NCBI GenBank assembly: GCA_004554775.1
Contig: SFKI01000003.1
Coordinates: 62,001 to 126,000 of the forward strand
Reading direction: 5' to 3'
DNA length: 64,000 nt
Source: Subdoligranulum variabile
GTDB taxonomy: Bacteria; Bacillota; Clostridia; Oscillospirales; Ruminococcaceae
Part shown: positions 34,426-41,964 of the stretch, piece after piece
Layout of the letters: every line of letters begins with the position of its first letter
Position numbering within the stretch: position 1 is the stretch's first letter
Translations under genes and position numbers: made by a program
Notes under the pieces: model-generated
The model's database searches: none
Seen by the model: only the letters and a program-made list of their open reading frames with translations
Told to the model about the DNA's origin: nothing

Positions 34426-35102
34426 GCGGCGTGGAAATTTTAGACAACGGCACCCAAGTGCTGACCGCCCCGCGTGCCACCTTTGGCACCGACGCACTGC
34501 TGCTGGGCCGCTTTGCCCAACCGCGCCGGGCTGAATGGGCGCTGGACCTGTGCAGCGGGTGCGGCATCATCTCGCTTTTATGGCACGATGCCGGGCACCG
34601 CGGCTTCTGCACGGCACTGGAACTGGACCCAGACGCCAGCGCCCTGTGTGTGCAGGCTGTGGCGGAAAACGGCATTGACCATATCACCCCTGTGCAGGGC
34701 GACCTGCGGACGTTTTGCGCCGCCGGACCCGAGCAAGGGCGTTACGGCTTTGCCGCCTGCAACCCGCCGTATTTTACGGCAGGCCCCCAAAGCCCCGACC
34801 CTGTGCGGGCCGCCGCCCGCCACACTGTGACCTGCACGATCGAGGATGTGGCCCAGTGCGCCCGCCGCGCCCTGCGGGACGGCGGACGGTTCGTGTTGTG
34901 CCAGCGCCCTGACCAACTGGTGGAAGTGCTGTGCGCCCTGCGCGCCGCCCGGCTGGAACCCAAACGGCTTGCCTTTGTGCGCCAGCGCGCAGGCAGCACA
35001 CCGTGGCTGTTTCTGGTCGAAGCCCAAAAAGGCCGCAAGCCCGGGCTGAAGCTGGAACCGGATATTTTGATAGAATCCGGTGCGGCACTGTATGGGAAAT
35101 AA
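34422..35102 (+). CDS. trmN6: tRNA1(Val) (adenine37-N6)-methyltransferase-like protein
   Basis: A class I SAM-dependent methyltransferase of 226 residues. Motifs are TFGTDALLLG near the N-terminus, LDLCSGCGIISLLW for SAM binding (about 43-56), an acidic LELDPDA, and the catalytic NPPYF (about 111). These match the TrmN6/YfiC family that modifies A37 of tRNA-Val. The start overlaps the NUDIX stop codon by 4 nt. It ends shortly before a bidirectional terminator. Confidence 0.88.
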   Translation: MSGVEILDNGTQVLTAPRATFGTDALLLGRFAQPRRAEWALDLCSGCGIISLLWHDAGHRGFCTALELDPDASALCVQAVAENGIDHITPVQGDLRTFCAAGPEQGRYGFAACNPPYFTAGPQSPDPVRAAARHTVTCTIEDVAQCARRALRDGGRFVLCQRPDQLVEVLCALRAARLEPKRLAFVRQRAGSTPWLFLVEAQKGRKPGLKLEPDILIESGAALYGK

Positions 35103-35106
35103 ATTT

Positions 35107-35180
35107 AAAAAAGTCTCCCCGGGAACCGTAGAGGCGGATGTTTGCATCCAACCCGCACAAATTCCCGGGGAGACTTTCTT
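35107..35180. terminator. Bidirectional terminator with a REP-like unit in its loop
   Basis: AAGTCTCCCCGGGAA (35111-35125) and TTCCCGGGGAGACTT (35162-35176) form a perfect 15-bp stem with A/T tracts. The 36-nt loop contains a degenerate GTAGAGGCGGATG...CATCCAACCCGC member of the GTAGGGGCG repeat family. Confidence 0.85.
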
Positions 35181-35194
35181 TCTATTTTACGACG

Positions 35195-36868
35195 TTATTT
35201 CATCCAATCCTTTGCCGCATCGGCCAGGGCCTGATTGATGGCATCGGCGTCGGCTTCGCTGCCAGCCACGGCAGACAGGTACACCTTGATCTTCGGCTCG
35301 GTGCCACTGGGGCGCACCATCAGCTTGGCTCCGTTGGCCAGGCGGTATTCCAATACATCGGCGCGGGGCAGGCCGGTGCCGTCGGTGTCGTAATCCACCA
35401 CACCGGCGACCTCGTACCCGGCAATGACCTTGGGGGCGTTGGCGCGCAGCCCGGCCATGATGCTCTGCATCTTGTGCATGCCGGTCTCGCCCTCAAACGT
35501 AAAGCTTTCCAGCGCGTTGCGGTAGAAGCCGAACTCTTTGTACAGCGCGTTGACAGCGTCCAGCAGGCTCATGCCCTGCGCGGCGTAGTAGGCAGCAGTC
35601 TCGCAGGCCAGCATCACGGCATTGACGGCGTCCTTGTCACGCACATGCGCGCCGGACAGGTAGCCGTAGCTTTCCTCAAAGCCGAAGATATACCGCTCAG
35701 GGTGGCCCTCGGCTTCCAGAAAGCCGATCTGCTCGCCGATAAACTTAAAGCCGGTCAGCGTACGGCGCAGCTCTACGCCGTACTTTTTAGCGATGGGGGT
35801 CGCCATGTCGGTGGACACGATGGTCGTTACGGCCACGGGGTCCTTGGGCATCGTACCGTTGCCCAGGCGGGTGCGGCAGATGTAGTCAAACAGCAGCACC
35901 CCCATCTCGTTGCCGGTGATGAGCCGGTAGCCTCCCTGGCCGTCCGGCACGGCTGCACCCATGCGGTCGCAGTCCGGGTCGGTGCCGATCATCAGGTCGG
36001 GCTTGACAGTGTCGCACAGCTTCAGGCCGGTCTCCATCGCCTCGCGGATCTCGGGGTTGGGATAAGGGCAGGTGGGGAACGAGCCGTCCGGTTTCTCCTG
36101 CTCGGGCACAACCGTGACCTGCGTCACACCCATGCGGTTCAGCAGCAGCTTGACGGGTTCCAGGCCGGAGCCGTTCAGCGGCGTGTAGACCAGTTTGAGC
36201 TTGGAGACATCGTTGCCGGGGCGCAGCGCCAGCACGGCATCGACAAAGTCGCTCAGGCACTGGTCGTCGATCCAGACGATCTTGCCTGCGGCCACGGCGG
36301 TATCAAAGTCGGTCAGTTCGATAGAATCGAAGTAGTCGTGCTTGTCGATGGCAGCGAGCACGGCGGCGGCAGCTTCCAGCGTGATCTGGCAGCCGTCGGC
36401 CCCGTAAACCTTGTAGCCGTTGTACTTGGCCGGATTGTGGCTGGCCGTCACGCAGATACCCGCGCCGCAGCCCAGGTAGCGCACCGCCCAGGACAGTGCC
36501 GGGGTGGGCTCCAGCCGGGGGTAGAGGTAGGCGGTAATGCCGTTGGCGGCCAGCACGCGGGCGGCCTCGCGGCTGAACAGCTCGCCCTTATGACGGCTGT
36601 CGTACCCGATGGCGACCTTTTTGGGCAGGTCTGCGGCGTTGATGTAATCCGCCAGGCCCTGTGTGGCGCGGCGGATGGTGTAGATGTTCATGCGGTTGCT
36701 GCCTGCGCCGATCACGCCGCGCAAGCCGCCCGTGCCAAAGGCCAGGTCGCGGTAAAAGCGGTCATTGATGGCATCGGCATCATTCTGGATGCCGTCCAAT
36801 TCGGCGGGCAGATCAGGGTCCTCCACCGCGCGAGTGCGCCAGAGGTCGTACAGTTCTGTATTGTTCAT
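35195..36868 (-). CDS. pgcA: Phospho-sugar mutase (phosphoglucomutase/phosphomannomutase)
   Basis: This enzyme interconverts hexose 1- and 6-phosphates through a phosphoserine. The 557-residue protein has the catalytic VTASHNPAKYNGYKVYG loop (Ser near 145), the metal site DPDCDRMG (about 305), the sugar loop GFEESYGYL (about 400) and a phosphate-binding VRPSGTEPKIKVY near the C-terminus. Start ATG 36868 follows AAAGGATTTC. It converges on trmN6 across a shared terminator. Confidence 0.93.
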   Translation of the reverse strand: MNNTELYDLWRTRAVEDPDLPAELDGIQNDADAINDRFYRDLAFGTGGLRGVIGAGSNRMNIYTIRRATQGLADYINAADLPKKVAIGYDSRHKGELFSREAARVLAANGITAYLYPRLEPTPALSWAVRYLGCGAGICVTASHNPAKYNGYKVYGADGCQITLEAAAAVLAAIDKHDYFDSIELTDFDTAVAAGKIVWIDDQCLSDFVDAVLALRPGNDVSKLKLVYTPLNGSGLEPVKLLLNRMGVTQVTVVPEQEKPDGSFPTCPYPNPEIREAMETGLKLCDTVKPDLMIGTDPDCDRMGAAVPDGQGGYRLITGNEMGVLLFDYICRTRLGNGTMPKDPVAVTTIVSTDMATPIAKKYGVELRRTLTGFKFIGEQIGFLEAEGHPERYIFGFEESYGYLSGAHVRDKDAVNAVMLACETAAYYAAQGMSLLDAVNALYKEFGFYRNALESFTFEGETGMHKMQSIMAGLRANAPKVIAGYEVAGVVDYDTDGTGLPRADVLEYRLANGAKLMVRPSGTEPKIKVYLSAVAGSEADADAINQALADAAKDWMK

Positions 36869-37049
36869 GGTTGAAATCCTTTCCCGGGCCGGGGCTGCCG
36901 CAATCTTGCACCCCCGGCAGACACGATCAAAGATCGGCATAGTGATTGTTATAAACTTATCACACTCAGGCCAAAATTGCAAGCCAAACGCCCCAAAACC
37001 GCCCGCCGGGCAATAATAAAAAACGCAGAAACTTTTTTTGAAAAAATGC

Positions 37050-37078
37050 TTGACATTTTGGGGAATGGATGGTATTAT
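37050..37078 (+). promoter_or_regulatory. tRNA-Arg promoter
   Basis: TTGACA (37050-37055) and TATTAT (37073-37078) are separated by 17 nt; a GCGC tRNA start follows 13 nt later. Confidence 0.75.
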
Positions 37079-37090
37079 AATACACGTTCC

Positions 37091-37167
37091 GCGCCGGTAG
37101 CTCAGCTGGATAGAGTGTCTGACTACGAATCAGAAGGTCGGGAGTTCGAGTCTCTTCCGGCGCACCA
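37091..37167 (+). tRNA. tRNA-Arg, anticodon ACG
   Basis: A 77-nt cloverleaf: acceptor GCGCCGG/CCGGCGC, D-arm GCTC...GAGT, anticodon stem TCTGA/TCAGA with loop CTACGAA (ACG at 37125-37127), T-loop TTCGAGT, discriminator A and encoded CCA. The T stem GGGAG/CTCTT contains two G-T pairs at its base. ACG would be edited to inosine by TadA to read CGN codons. Confidence 0.95.
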
Positions 37168-37200
37168 AGGCAACTTACTGAATGGTAAGTTGCCTTTTTT
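37167..37200 (+). terminator. tRNA-Arg terminator
   Basis: AAGGCAACTTAC and GTAAGTTGCCTT form a 12-bp stem followed by TTTT. Confidence 0.9.
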
Positions 37201-37221
37201 GTTTTATATTCACTATTTCTC

Positions 37222-37271
37222 TTGACAACCCTTGCATTATCCTCTATATTATAACTAACGAACATTAGTTA
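37222..37271 (+). promoter_or_regulatory. Promoter and palindromic operator of the TetR gene
   Basis: TTGACA (37222-37227) and TATATT (37245-37250) are 17 nt apart. Directly downstream TAACTAA (37252-37258) and TTAGTTA (37265-37271) form an inverted repeat over the transcription start, suggesting autorepression. Confidence 0.7.
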
Positions 37272-37283
37272 GGAATACATGGA

Positions 37284-37913
37284 ATGAAACAGGATGATAC
37301 CCGGCAGCGGATCTTGGATAAGGCGTTGGAGCTGTTCTCGGCAAAAGGATATGATGCCGTCGGCGTGGCGGAGATTGCCAAGGCGGTGGGCATCAAGGCA
37401 CCCTCGCTGTACAACCACTTTGCCAGTAAGCAGGCAATTTTCGACGCTCTTGTGGAAAGTACCACTGCCCGTTATGAGCGCGACACCGACGTCATCGATA
37501 TCCATGCGCAGGGCGTACGGCAGGATGTTTCCACGTTTTCGCAGATCACGGCGGACGACCTAGCGGAAAAAGTTCGCCAGCTTTTCGTCTACTCGCTGCA
37601 CGATGCCGCTATCAGCCAGTTCCGCCGCATGATGACGTTGGAGCAGTTTCGCTCACCCGCGCTGGCGGCCTATTGCTCGCAGCGGTATGTGGACCGGGTG
37701 GTCGCCTACCACGCGGCGCTGTTCCGCACACTGATTGCCCAGGGCGAGCTGCGCGGCGAGGATCCTGACATGCTGGCGCTGATGTACGTTTCGCCCGTTA
37801 TCACACTGCTGGGCGTATGTGACCGCGAGCCCCAGCGCGAGGCCGAATGCCTTGCCAAACTGGACGCCCATGTGCGACTTTTTTACCGTACCTACAACGC
37901 TTCTCCATACTGA
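37284..37913 (+). CDS. TetR-family transcriptional regulator
   Basis: A 209-residue repressor-type protein. The N-terminal 50 residues carry the TetR helix-turn-helix (RILDKALELFSAKGYDAVGVAEIAKAVGIKAPSLYNHFASKQAIFD). The C-terminal ~150 residues are the ligand/dimer domain. It starts at the ATG shortly after a TAACTAA-N6-TTAGTTA palindrome that probably is its operator. Downstream lie a KTR-type protein and an RNHCP protein, but no transporter, so the regulated target is unclear. Confidence 0.88.
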   Translation: MKQDDTRQRILDKALELFSAKGYDAVGVAEIAKAVGIKAPSLYNHFASKQAIFDALVESTTARYERDTDVIDIHAQGVRQDVSTFSQITADDLAEKVRQLFVYSLHDAAISQFRRMMTLEQFRSPALAAYCSQRYVDRVVAYHAALFRTLIAQGELRGEDPDMLALMYVSPVITLLGVCDREPQREAECLAKLDAHVRLFYRTYNASPY

Positions 37914-37926
37914 AAGGTGATGCGCT

Positions 37927-38107
37927 ATGGACAACGAGCGCTGGATCTTCTGCCCGTTTTGCGGGGCCAAGACGCGCGCCCGGCTTTTGCCGGATACCGT
38001 CTTGCGGAATTTTCCGCTTTTCTGCCCCAAATGCAGGCAGGAAGGGCATCATCAACGCGCAAAATTATCAAATCCAACTTCTGCCAGACGCCCGGACGCA
38101 GTGCTGA
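37927..38107 (+). pseudogene. Cysteine-rich KTR-domain protein, single-base frameshift
   Basis: A small zinc-ribbon-like protein. The frame from ATG 37927 gives WIFCPFCGAKTRARLLPDTVL and FPLFCPKCRQEG, the two CxxC pairs and KTR motif of this family. At the GGG run 38044-38046 the frame slips; removing one G gives GIINAQNYQIQLLPDARTQC and a stop at 38107, which is the expected family C-terminus (about 59 residues). Family members often lie beside mobile resistance genes; that is recollection, not shown here. The ribosome site is AAAGGTG. Confidence 0.65.
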
Positions 38108-38167
38108 CCGCCCCTTAAAAAAGCATTCGACGCTGCGTTTTTATTTTCAATCTTAAAGAGGTATTTT

Positions 38168-38206
38168 TTGAAGCATTCTATTTTGTCACTGGAGCTTGTG
38201 CGCTGA
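38168..38206 (+). CDS. Putative 12-residue leader peptide (MKHSILSLELVR)
   Basis: A TTG-start frame of 12 codons lies 6 nt after AAAGAGG (38155-38161) and ends TGA within hairpin 1 of the RNHCP leader. Its last codons (GAG CTT GTG CGC) form the 5' arm of that hairpin, as in translational attenuators. No expression evidence exists. Confidence 0.4.
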   Translation: MKHSILSLELVR

Positions 38207-38266
38207 CCGGGAGGTCTGGCACAAGCCATTCCTCCCGAAGAGCTGTCACAAACACTTCAGGAGGAA
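38194..38266 (+). promoter_or_regulatory. Translational-attenuator-like leader of the RNHCP gene
   Basis: Hairpin 1: GCTTGTGC (38194-38201) with GCACAAGC (38219-38226), plus inner GACC-GGGA-GGTC. Hairpin 2: TTCCTCC (38229-38235) and GAAG pair with CTTC and GGAGGAA (38260-38266), hiding the Shine-Dalgarno sequence. Ribosome stalling on the leader peptide would open hairpin 1 and could free the SD. Confidence 0.55.
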
Positions 38267-38271
38267 ATACA

Positions 38272-38700
38272 ATGAACCGCGAAAACAAACGCAAAGCTTT
38301 TACCAAAAACTATTACAAGACCCACGCCTGCCACGACAGCTTTACCTGCAAGGTCTGCGGGCGGCTGTGCACCCCGCAGAACGCCGGAAGCGACCACCGC
38401 AACCATTGCCCAAACTGCCTGGCCAGCCTGCATGTGGACGACGAACCCGGCGACCGCGCAGCCGACTGCGGCAGCGTGATGGAGCCGATTGCCGTCTGGG
38501 TGCGCAAGGGCGGGGAATGGGCCATCATCCACCGCTGCAAGCGCTGCGGCAAGCTTAGCTCCAACCGCGTGGCCGCCGACGACAATCCGATGAAACTGAT
38601 GAGCATTGCCCTGAAACCGCTTTGCGCGCCGCCGTTCCCGCTGGAACGCATCGAAGAAATGACGGCACTGATGGCCGGGGACGGGCAAATCGGCTGGTGA
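38272..38700 (+). CDS. RNHCP-domain zinc-ribbon protein
   Basis: A 142-residue protein with F-x-C-x-x-C-x-R-L-C in the first third (FTCKVCGRLC) and the family's naming motif in DHRNHCPNCL (about 42-51). CGSVMEPI and HRCKRCGKL follow. The cysteine pairs should form zinc ribbons reminiscent of ribosome-associated proteins; no function is established to my knowledge. Its ribosome site lies in a hairpin preceded by a possible leader peptide, so expression is probably induced post-transcriptionally. Confidence 0.8.
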   Translation: MNRENKRKAFTKNYYKTHACHDSFTCKVCGRLCTPQNAGSDHRNHCPNCLASLHVDDEPGDRAADCGSVMEPIAVWVRKGGEWAIIHRCKRCGKLSSNRVAADDNPMKLMSIALKPLCAPPFPLERIEEMTALMAGDGQIGW

Positions 38701-38883
38701 GCCGCTCTCAAAAGCAGCTTACCCCCGGATATTTACCACGCAAAGTATGACGCGCCGCCGCACCCAACAGCGTTTTCCCGGCTGCGGGCGCTGTGCGGTC
38801 GATGTGGTACTTATCGGTACACGCAGAAGATGCTTCCCGTGTTCAGCATTATCTGCACACGGAATGTGACTATTAACGGATAG

Positions 38884-38932
38884 AAATTGCCGCTCTTTTA
38901 TGCTATAATTTTGGCAAAAGAGCGGCAATTTT
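38884..38932. repeat. Perfect 16-bp inverted repeat before ogt
   Basis: AAATTGCCGCTCTTTT (38884-38899) and AAAAGAGCGGCAATTT (38916-38931) surround a loop that contains TATAAT (38904-38909). It may be a terminator for upstream transcription or an operator around the ogt -10. The 38701-38880 part of the gap shows no gene. Confidence 0.6.
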
Positions 38933-38952
38933 GTTGCTTAGGGAGGTGCCAT

Positions 38953-39483
38953 ATGATTTGCATTCAACCATACGCATCCCCGCTGGGCGGTATTTTGCTG
39001 GCGGCGGATGAAACCGGGCTGGTGGGACTGTGGTTTGATGGGCAGAAATACTTTGCCCGCACGCTCCCTGCCGAAATCGTGCAGAAAAGCACCCCCATCC
39101 TGGCCGAAGCAGCGCGCTGGCTGGACCTGTATTTTGCCGGGTATGTGCCAGATTTCACCCCGCCGCTGCACCCGGCGGGTTCGGCGTTCCGCAAAGCCGT
39201 GTGGGATATTTTGCTCACGATCCCCTATGGGCAGACCCTAACTTACGGCGATATCGCCCGGCAGCTGGCGGCGCAGCAGGGTAGCCGGGTATCTGCGCAG
39301 GCAGTGGGTGGCGCCGTGGGGCACAACCCGATCTCCCTCATCATCCCGTGCCACCGTGTGGTGGGGACAAACGGTAGCCTGACCGGCTACGCTGGCGGCC
39401 TAGAGAAAAAAGTCCAGCTGCTGGAACTCGAGCACGCGGACATGCGCGGACTGTTCATCCCGCAAAAAGGCAGTGCATTGTAA
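38953..39483 (+). CDS. ogt: Methylated-DNA--protein-cysteine methyltransferase
   Basis: A suicide repair protein that transfers the methyl group of O6-methylguanine to its own cysteine. The 176-residue protein has the helix-turn-helix recognition segment (TLTYGDIARQLAAQQ), the Asn hinge (AVGHNPISLIIPCHRVVG) and the active-site PCHRV (Cys about 137). ATG 38953 lies 5 nt after GGGAGGTG; a longer upstream frame runs through the inverted repeat and is rejected. Confidence 0.95.
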   Translation: MICIQPYASPLGGILLAADETGLVGLWFDGQKYFARTLPAEIVQKSTPILAEAARWLDLYFAGYVPDFTPPLHPAGSAFRKAVWDILLTIPYGQTLTYGDIARQLAAQQGSRVSAQAVGGAVGHNPISLIIPCHRVVGTNGSLTGYAGGLEKKVQLLELEHADMRGLFIPQKGSAL

Positions 39484-39487
39484 ACAA

Positions 39488-39527
39488 CAGCCCCCGGCGG
39501 TGGTAGCTTTACCACCTGCCGGGGCTG
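39488..39527. terminator. Terminator between ogt and the HAD gene
   Basis: CAGCCCCCGGCGGTGGT and ACCACCTGCCGGGGCTG form a long, nearly perfect stem; weak T tracts lie on both sides, serving convergent genes. Confidence 0.7.
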
Positions 39528-39538
39528 ACTTGTTTATT

Positions 39539-40195
39539 TTAGAGCTTGCCTTCGATCAGCAGGTCGCGGACTTCCAGCAGATCCTTGCAGCAGCAGTTGT
39601 ACAGGGCCTTGATCTCGTCGGTAGGCTGCATCAGGTCAGGGACCATGACGGTGACACACCCGGCCGCGCGGCCTGCACGCACACCGTTGAAGCTGTCCTC
39701 CAGCACAAGGCAGTCTTTCGGATCGGTGTGCAGTTTTTGTGCCGCCAGCAAAAAGGTATCGGGTGCGGGCTTGCTGTGCGCGACCTCGGTGCCGGAGACC
39801 ACATCATGGAAGTAGCGCGCCGTGCCGGAAGTCTGCAAATTCATCTCGATCATATTGCGCGGGCTGGAGCTGGCGACGATGCGCGGCATGGCCATATCTT
39901 CCAGCGTGGAGAGCAATTCTTTCAGGCCCGGTTTGCAGGGCACGCCCTGGGCGAAGCGGACGTTGGCCAGCTGCCAGACCTTGTCCAGCACCTTTTGCGG
40001 GTCACCAGGGATGTACTCGGCCACATGGCGGCGCAGGTTATCGCCCGCCAGGCCGCGGCCGCCCGCCTGGAACTTGGCCATATCCGTGGGCAGGGGCAGG
40101 CCCAGTTCCTTGCAGGCAGGCTCCCACAGGGTATCCCACAAACGCTCGGTGTCAAACATCAGGCCGTCCATATCAAAAATGACTGCTTTTACCAT
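39539..40195 (-). CDS. HAD-superfamily phosphatase/phosphomutase (beta-PGM-like)
   Basis: A 218-residue HAD hydrolase with motif I FDMDGLMFDTE (nucleophile Asp near residue 8), motif II VASSSPRNM, motif III KPAPDTFL and motif IV VLEDSFNGVRAG. A helical cap domain lies after motif I. This is the subfamily of beta-phosphoglucomutases and small sugar/phosphoglycolate phosphatases; the substrate is unknown. Start ATG 40195 follows GAGAGG; an upstream in-frame start lacks a ribosome site. Confidence 0.85.
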   Translation of the reverse strand: MVKAVIFDMDGLMFDTERLWDTLWEPACKELGLPLPTDMAKFQAGGRGLAGDNLRRHVAEYIPGDPQKVLDKVWQLANVRFAQGVPCKPGLKELLSTLEDMAMPRIVASSSPRNMIEMNLQTSGTARYFHDVVSGTEVAHSKPAPDTFLLAAQKLHTDPKDCLVLEDSFNGVRAGRAAGCVTVMVPDLMQPTDEIKALYNCCCKDLLEVRDLLIEGKL

Positions 40196-40221
40196 GGTAA
40201 ACCTCTCTATCATCATACTTG

Positions 40222-40312
40222 CGGGCGGATACACCCCTACGACCATCGTTAGATTTTACGCGTAGGGGCCGATGCTCGCATCGGCCCGCGGGCGAGCACT
40301 GCTCGCCCCTAC
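40222..40312. repeat. REP/BIME-like cluster
   Basis: Three units lie in tandem: CGGGCGGATACACCCCTAC, then GTAGGGGCCGATGCTCGCATCGGCCCG, then CGGGCGAGCACTGCTCGCCCCTAC. The cores GATGC/GCATC and GAGCA/TGCTC are perfectly palindromic. The rest of the 40196-40376 gap shows no gene. Confidence 0.8.
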
Positions 40313-40376
40313 ATCTTTAAGCACTATAATTGTACCCCATTTTCGCGGCGGGTGCAATATGAAATAAAATGGGGTC

Positions 40377-40405
40377 TTGTATTTGCCGCTTTACAGCGCT
40401 ATAAT
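40377..40405 (+). promoter_or_regulatory. ilvE promoter
   Basis: TTGTAT (40377-40382) and TATAAT (40400-40405) are 17 nt apart. The 83-nt leader can form a GCGC-rich hairpin around 40420-40450. Confidence 0.7.
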
Positions 40406-40488
40406 AAATTCAACCATCATCCGCGCTTTGCTGTGCGGCCAAGCGCGCTTGAATATATCTTGAATATATAAAGGGAGAGTGCAAAATC

Positions 40489-41565
40489 ATGTTGGATATC
40501 AAAATTGTGAAAACCGAGCATCCGAAACAGAAACCGCAGGACGAGTCAAAGCTGGGCTTCGGCAAGATTTTCAGCGATCATATGTTCCTGATGGACTATA
40601 CCGCCGGTGAGGGCTGGCACGATGCCCGCATCGTCCCGTACGGCTGCTGGGAAATGGACCCCGCCACCACGGTGTTCCACTATGCACAGGAAATTTTTGA
40701 GGGCATGAAAGCCTACCGCACTGCCGAGGGCAAGATCCAGCTGTTCCGCCCCGACTGCAACGCCAACCGTTTCAACGATTCTGCGGATCGTCTGGGCATG
40801 CCCCCCATCCCGCCGGAGGATTTCGTGCAGGCCGTCAAGACGCTGGTCGATGTTGACCGCGACTGGGTGCCGCATTCTGACGGTGCTTCGCTGTACATCC
40901 GTCCGTTCTGCATCGCCACCGACGTGGGCCTGGGCGTACACGCCGCCAAGCATTACCGCTTTGCCGTCATCGCCGCTCCGTCCGGCGCTTATTACGCCGA
41001 GGGCCTTGATCCCGTTCGTATCTATGTCGAAGATCAGTACATCCGTGCCGCCCCGGGCCTGACCGGCTTTACCAAGTGCGGCGGCAACTACGCTGCTTCC
41101 ATCAAGGCTGGCGAGCTGGCCGAGGAGCGTGGCTTCAGCCAGGTGCTGTGGCTGGACGGCGTTGAAAAGAAGTATGTTGAGGAAGTCGGCTCGATGAACA
41201 TTATGTTCAAGATCGACGGTGAGATCTACACTGCTCCCTGCGTGGGCACCGTTCTTCCCGGCGTTACCCGCCGTTCCATCATCGAACTGCTGAAGGACTG
41301 GGGCTACAAGGTACACGAGGAGCGCGTTGCCATTGCCGACATCATGAAGGCTGCCGACGAGGGTAAGCTGGAAGAGGTCTTTGGCACCGGCACGGCCGCT
41401 GTTGTTTCCCCCGTCAAGGAGTTGGACTGGGAGGGCAAGGTTGCCCACATCAGCGGCGGCAAGATCGGCGAACTGACCCAGAAGCTGTACGACACCCTGA
41501 CCGGTATCCAGTGGGGCAAGCTGCCCGATACCAAGGGCTGGACTGTGCCTGTTGACGCCCAGTAA
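40489..41565 (+). CDS. ilvE: Branched-chain amino acid aminotransferase
   Basis: A fold-type IV PLP enzyme performing the last step of leucine, isoleucine and valine synthesis. The 358-residue length fits the larger IlvE subgroup. Motifs include ATTVFHYAQEIFEGMKAYR, KHYRFAVIAAPSGAYY, TKCGGNYAASI with the catalytic Lys, EVGSMNIMF and LPGVTRRSIIELLKDWG. It is preceded by its own promoter and a GGGAGAG ribosome site, and followed by a terminator. Confidence 0.95.
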   Translation: MLDIKIVKTEHPKQKPQDESKLGFGKIFSDHMFLMDYTAGEGWHDARIVPYGCWEMDPATTVFHYAQEIFEGMKAYRTAEGKIQLFRPDCNANRFNDSADRLGMPPIPPEDFVQAVKTLVDVDRDWVPHSDGASLYIRPFCIATDVGLGVHAAKHYRFAVIAAPSGAYYAEGLDPVRIYVEDQYIRAAPGLTGFTKCGGNYAASIKAGELAEERGFSQVLWLDGVEKKYVEEVGSMNIMFKIDGEIYTAPCVGTVLPGVTRRSIIELLKDWGYKVHEERVAIADIMKAADEGKLEEVFGTGTAAVVSPVKELDWEGKVAHISGGKIGELTQKLYDTLTGIQWGKLPDTKGWTVPVDAQ

Positions 41566-41589
41566 AACCCTATAAACCGTATGATTTTA

Positions 41590-41624
41590 CGCCCCGGCGT
41601 GTTTTGAACGCGCCGGGGCTATTT
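41590..41624 (+). terminator. ilvE terminator
   Basis: GCCCCGGCG and CGCCGGGGC form a 9-bp stem with an 11-nt loop, followed by TATTTG. Confidence 0.75.
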
Positions 41625-41735
41625 GTACGACTTTTGCATTTAAACTTGGTTATTTTGCACAAAATGTTATATGTTGTTTATTGCATGTTGTATAAATTCG
41701 TATCTTGCATTCTCGACAAAAATAGTGTAATATTT

Positions 41736-41926
41736 AGGCATCGAAAGCAAGAGCTTTCCCAATAGGATAAAGAGGAAGAATACCAGAGCGCCCTGCCGAT
41801 TCCCAAGGAACGGCATCCACTTGTAGAGGGGTGGTTTCCATTCGATGCAGGCGCCGGCAAGACGTTCTGTTTTTCTCCTTCTTTTTAAAAAAACGAGACG
41901 GGGCAGTGGCCGTCTCGTTTTTGTTT
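41736..41926 (+). ncRNA. Candidate structured RNA, unassigned
   Basis: GCATCGAA (41738-41745) pairs perfectly with TTCGATGC (41841-41848), enclosing about 95 nt. Inside, TGCCG-A-TTCC pairs with GGAA-CGGCA (41794-41815) and CCAC with GTGG (41817-41834), and a weaker CTTT/AAAG hairpin starts at 41754. A strong terminator (AAACGAGACGG/CCGTCTCGTTT, 41891-41920, then TTTTTG) ends the unit and no ORF is present. A poor promoter (TTGCAT-17-TAATAT) lies just upstream. It matches no RNA family I can name. Confidence 0.35.
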
Positions 41927-41964
41927 TTGTTGGGGATGTTTGCGGCGGAGTAAGGCACCCCTAG

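Noticed and set aside
37091..38107. Genomic island integrated at tRNA-Arg
   Set aside because: TetR and KTR genes downstream hint at mobile cargo, but there is no integrase and no direct repeat of the tRNA 3' end was found.
41820..41850. T-box riboswitch (GGGGTGGTTTCC resembles AGGGTGGNACCGCG)
   Set aside because: The match is partial, no specifier stem is seen, and a terminator follows with no tRNA-related gene downstream.
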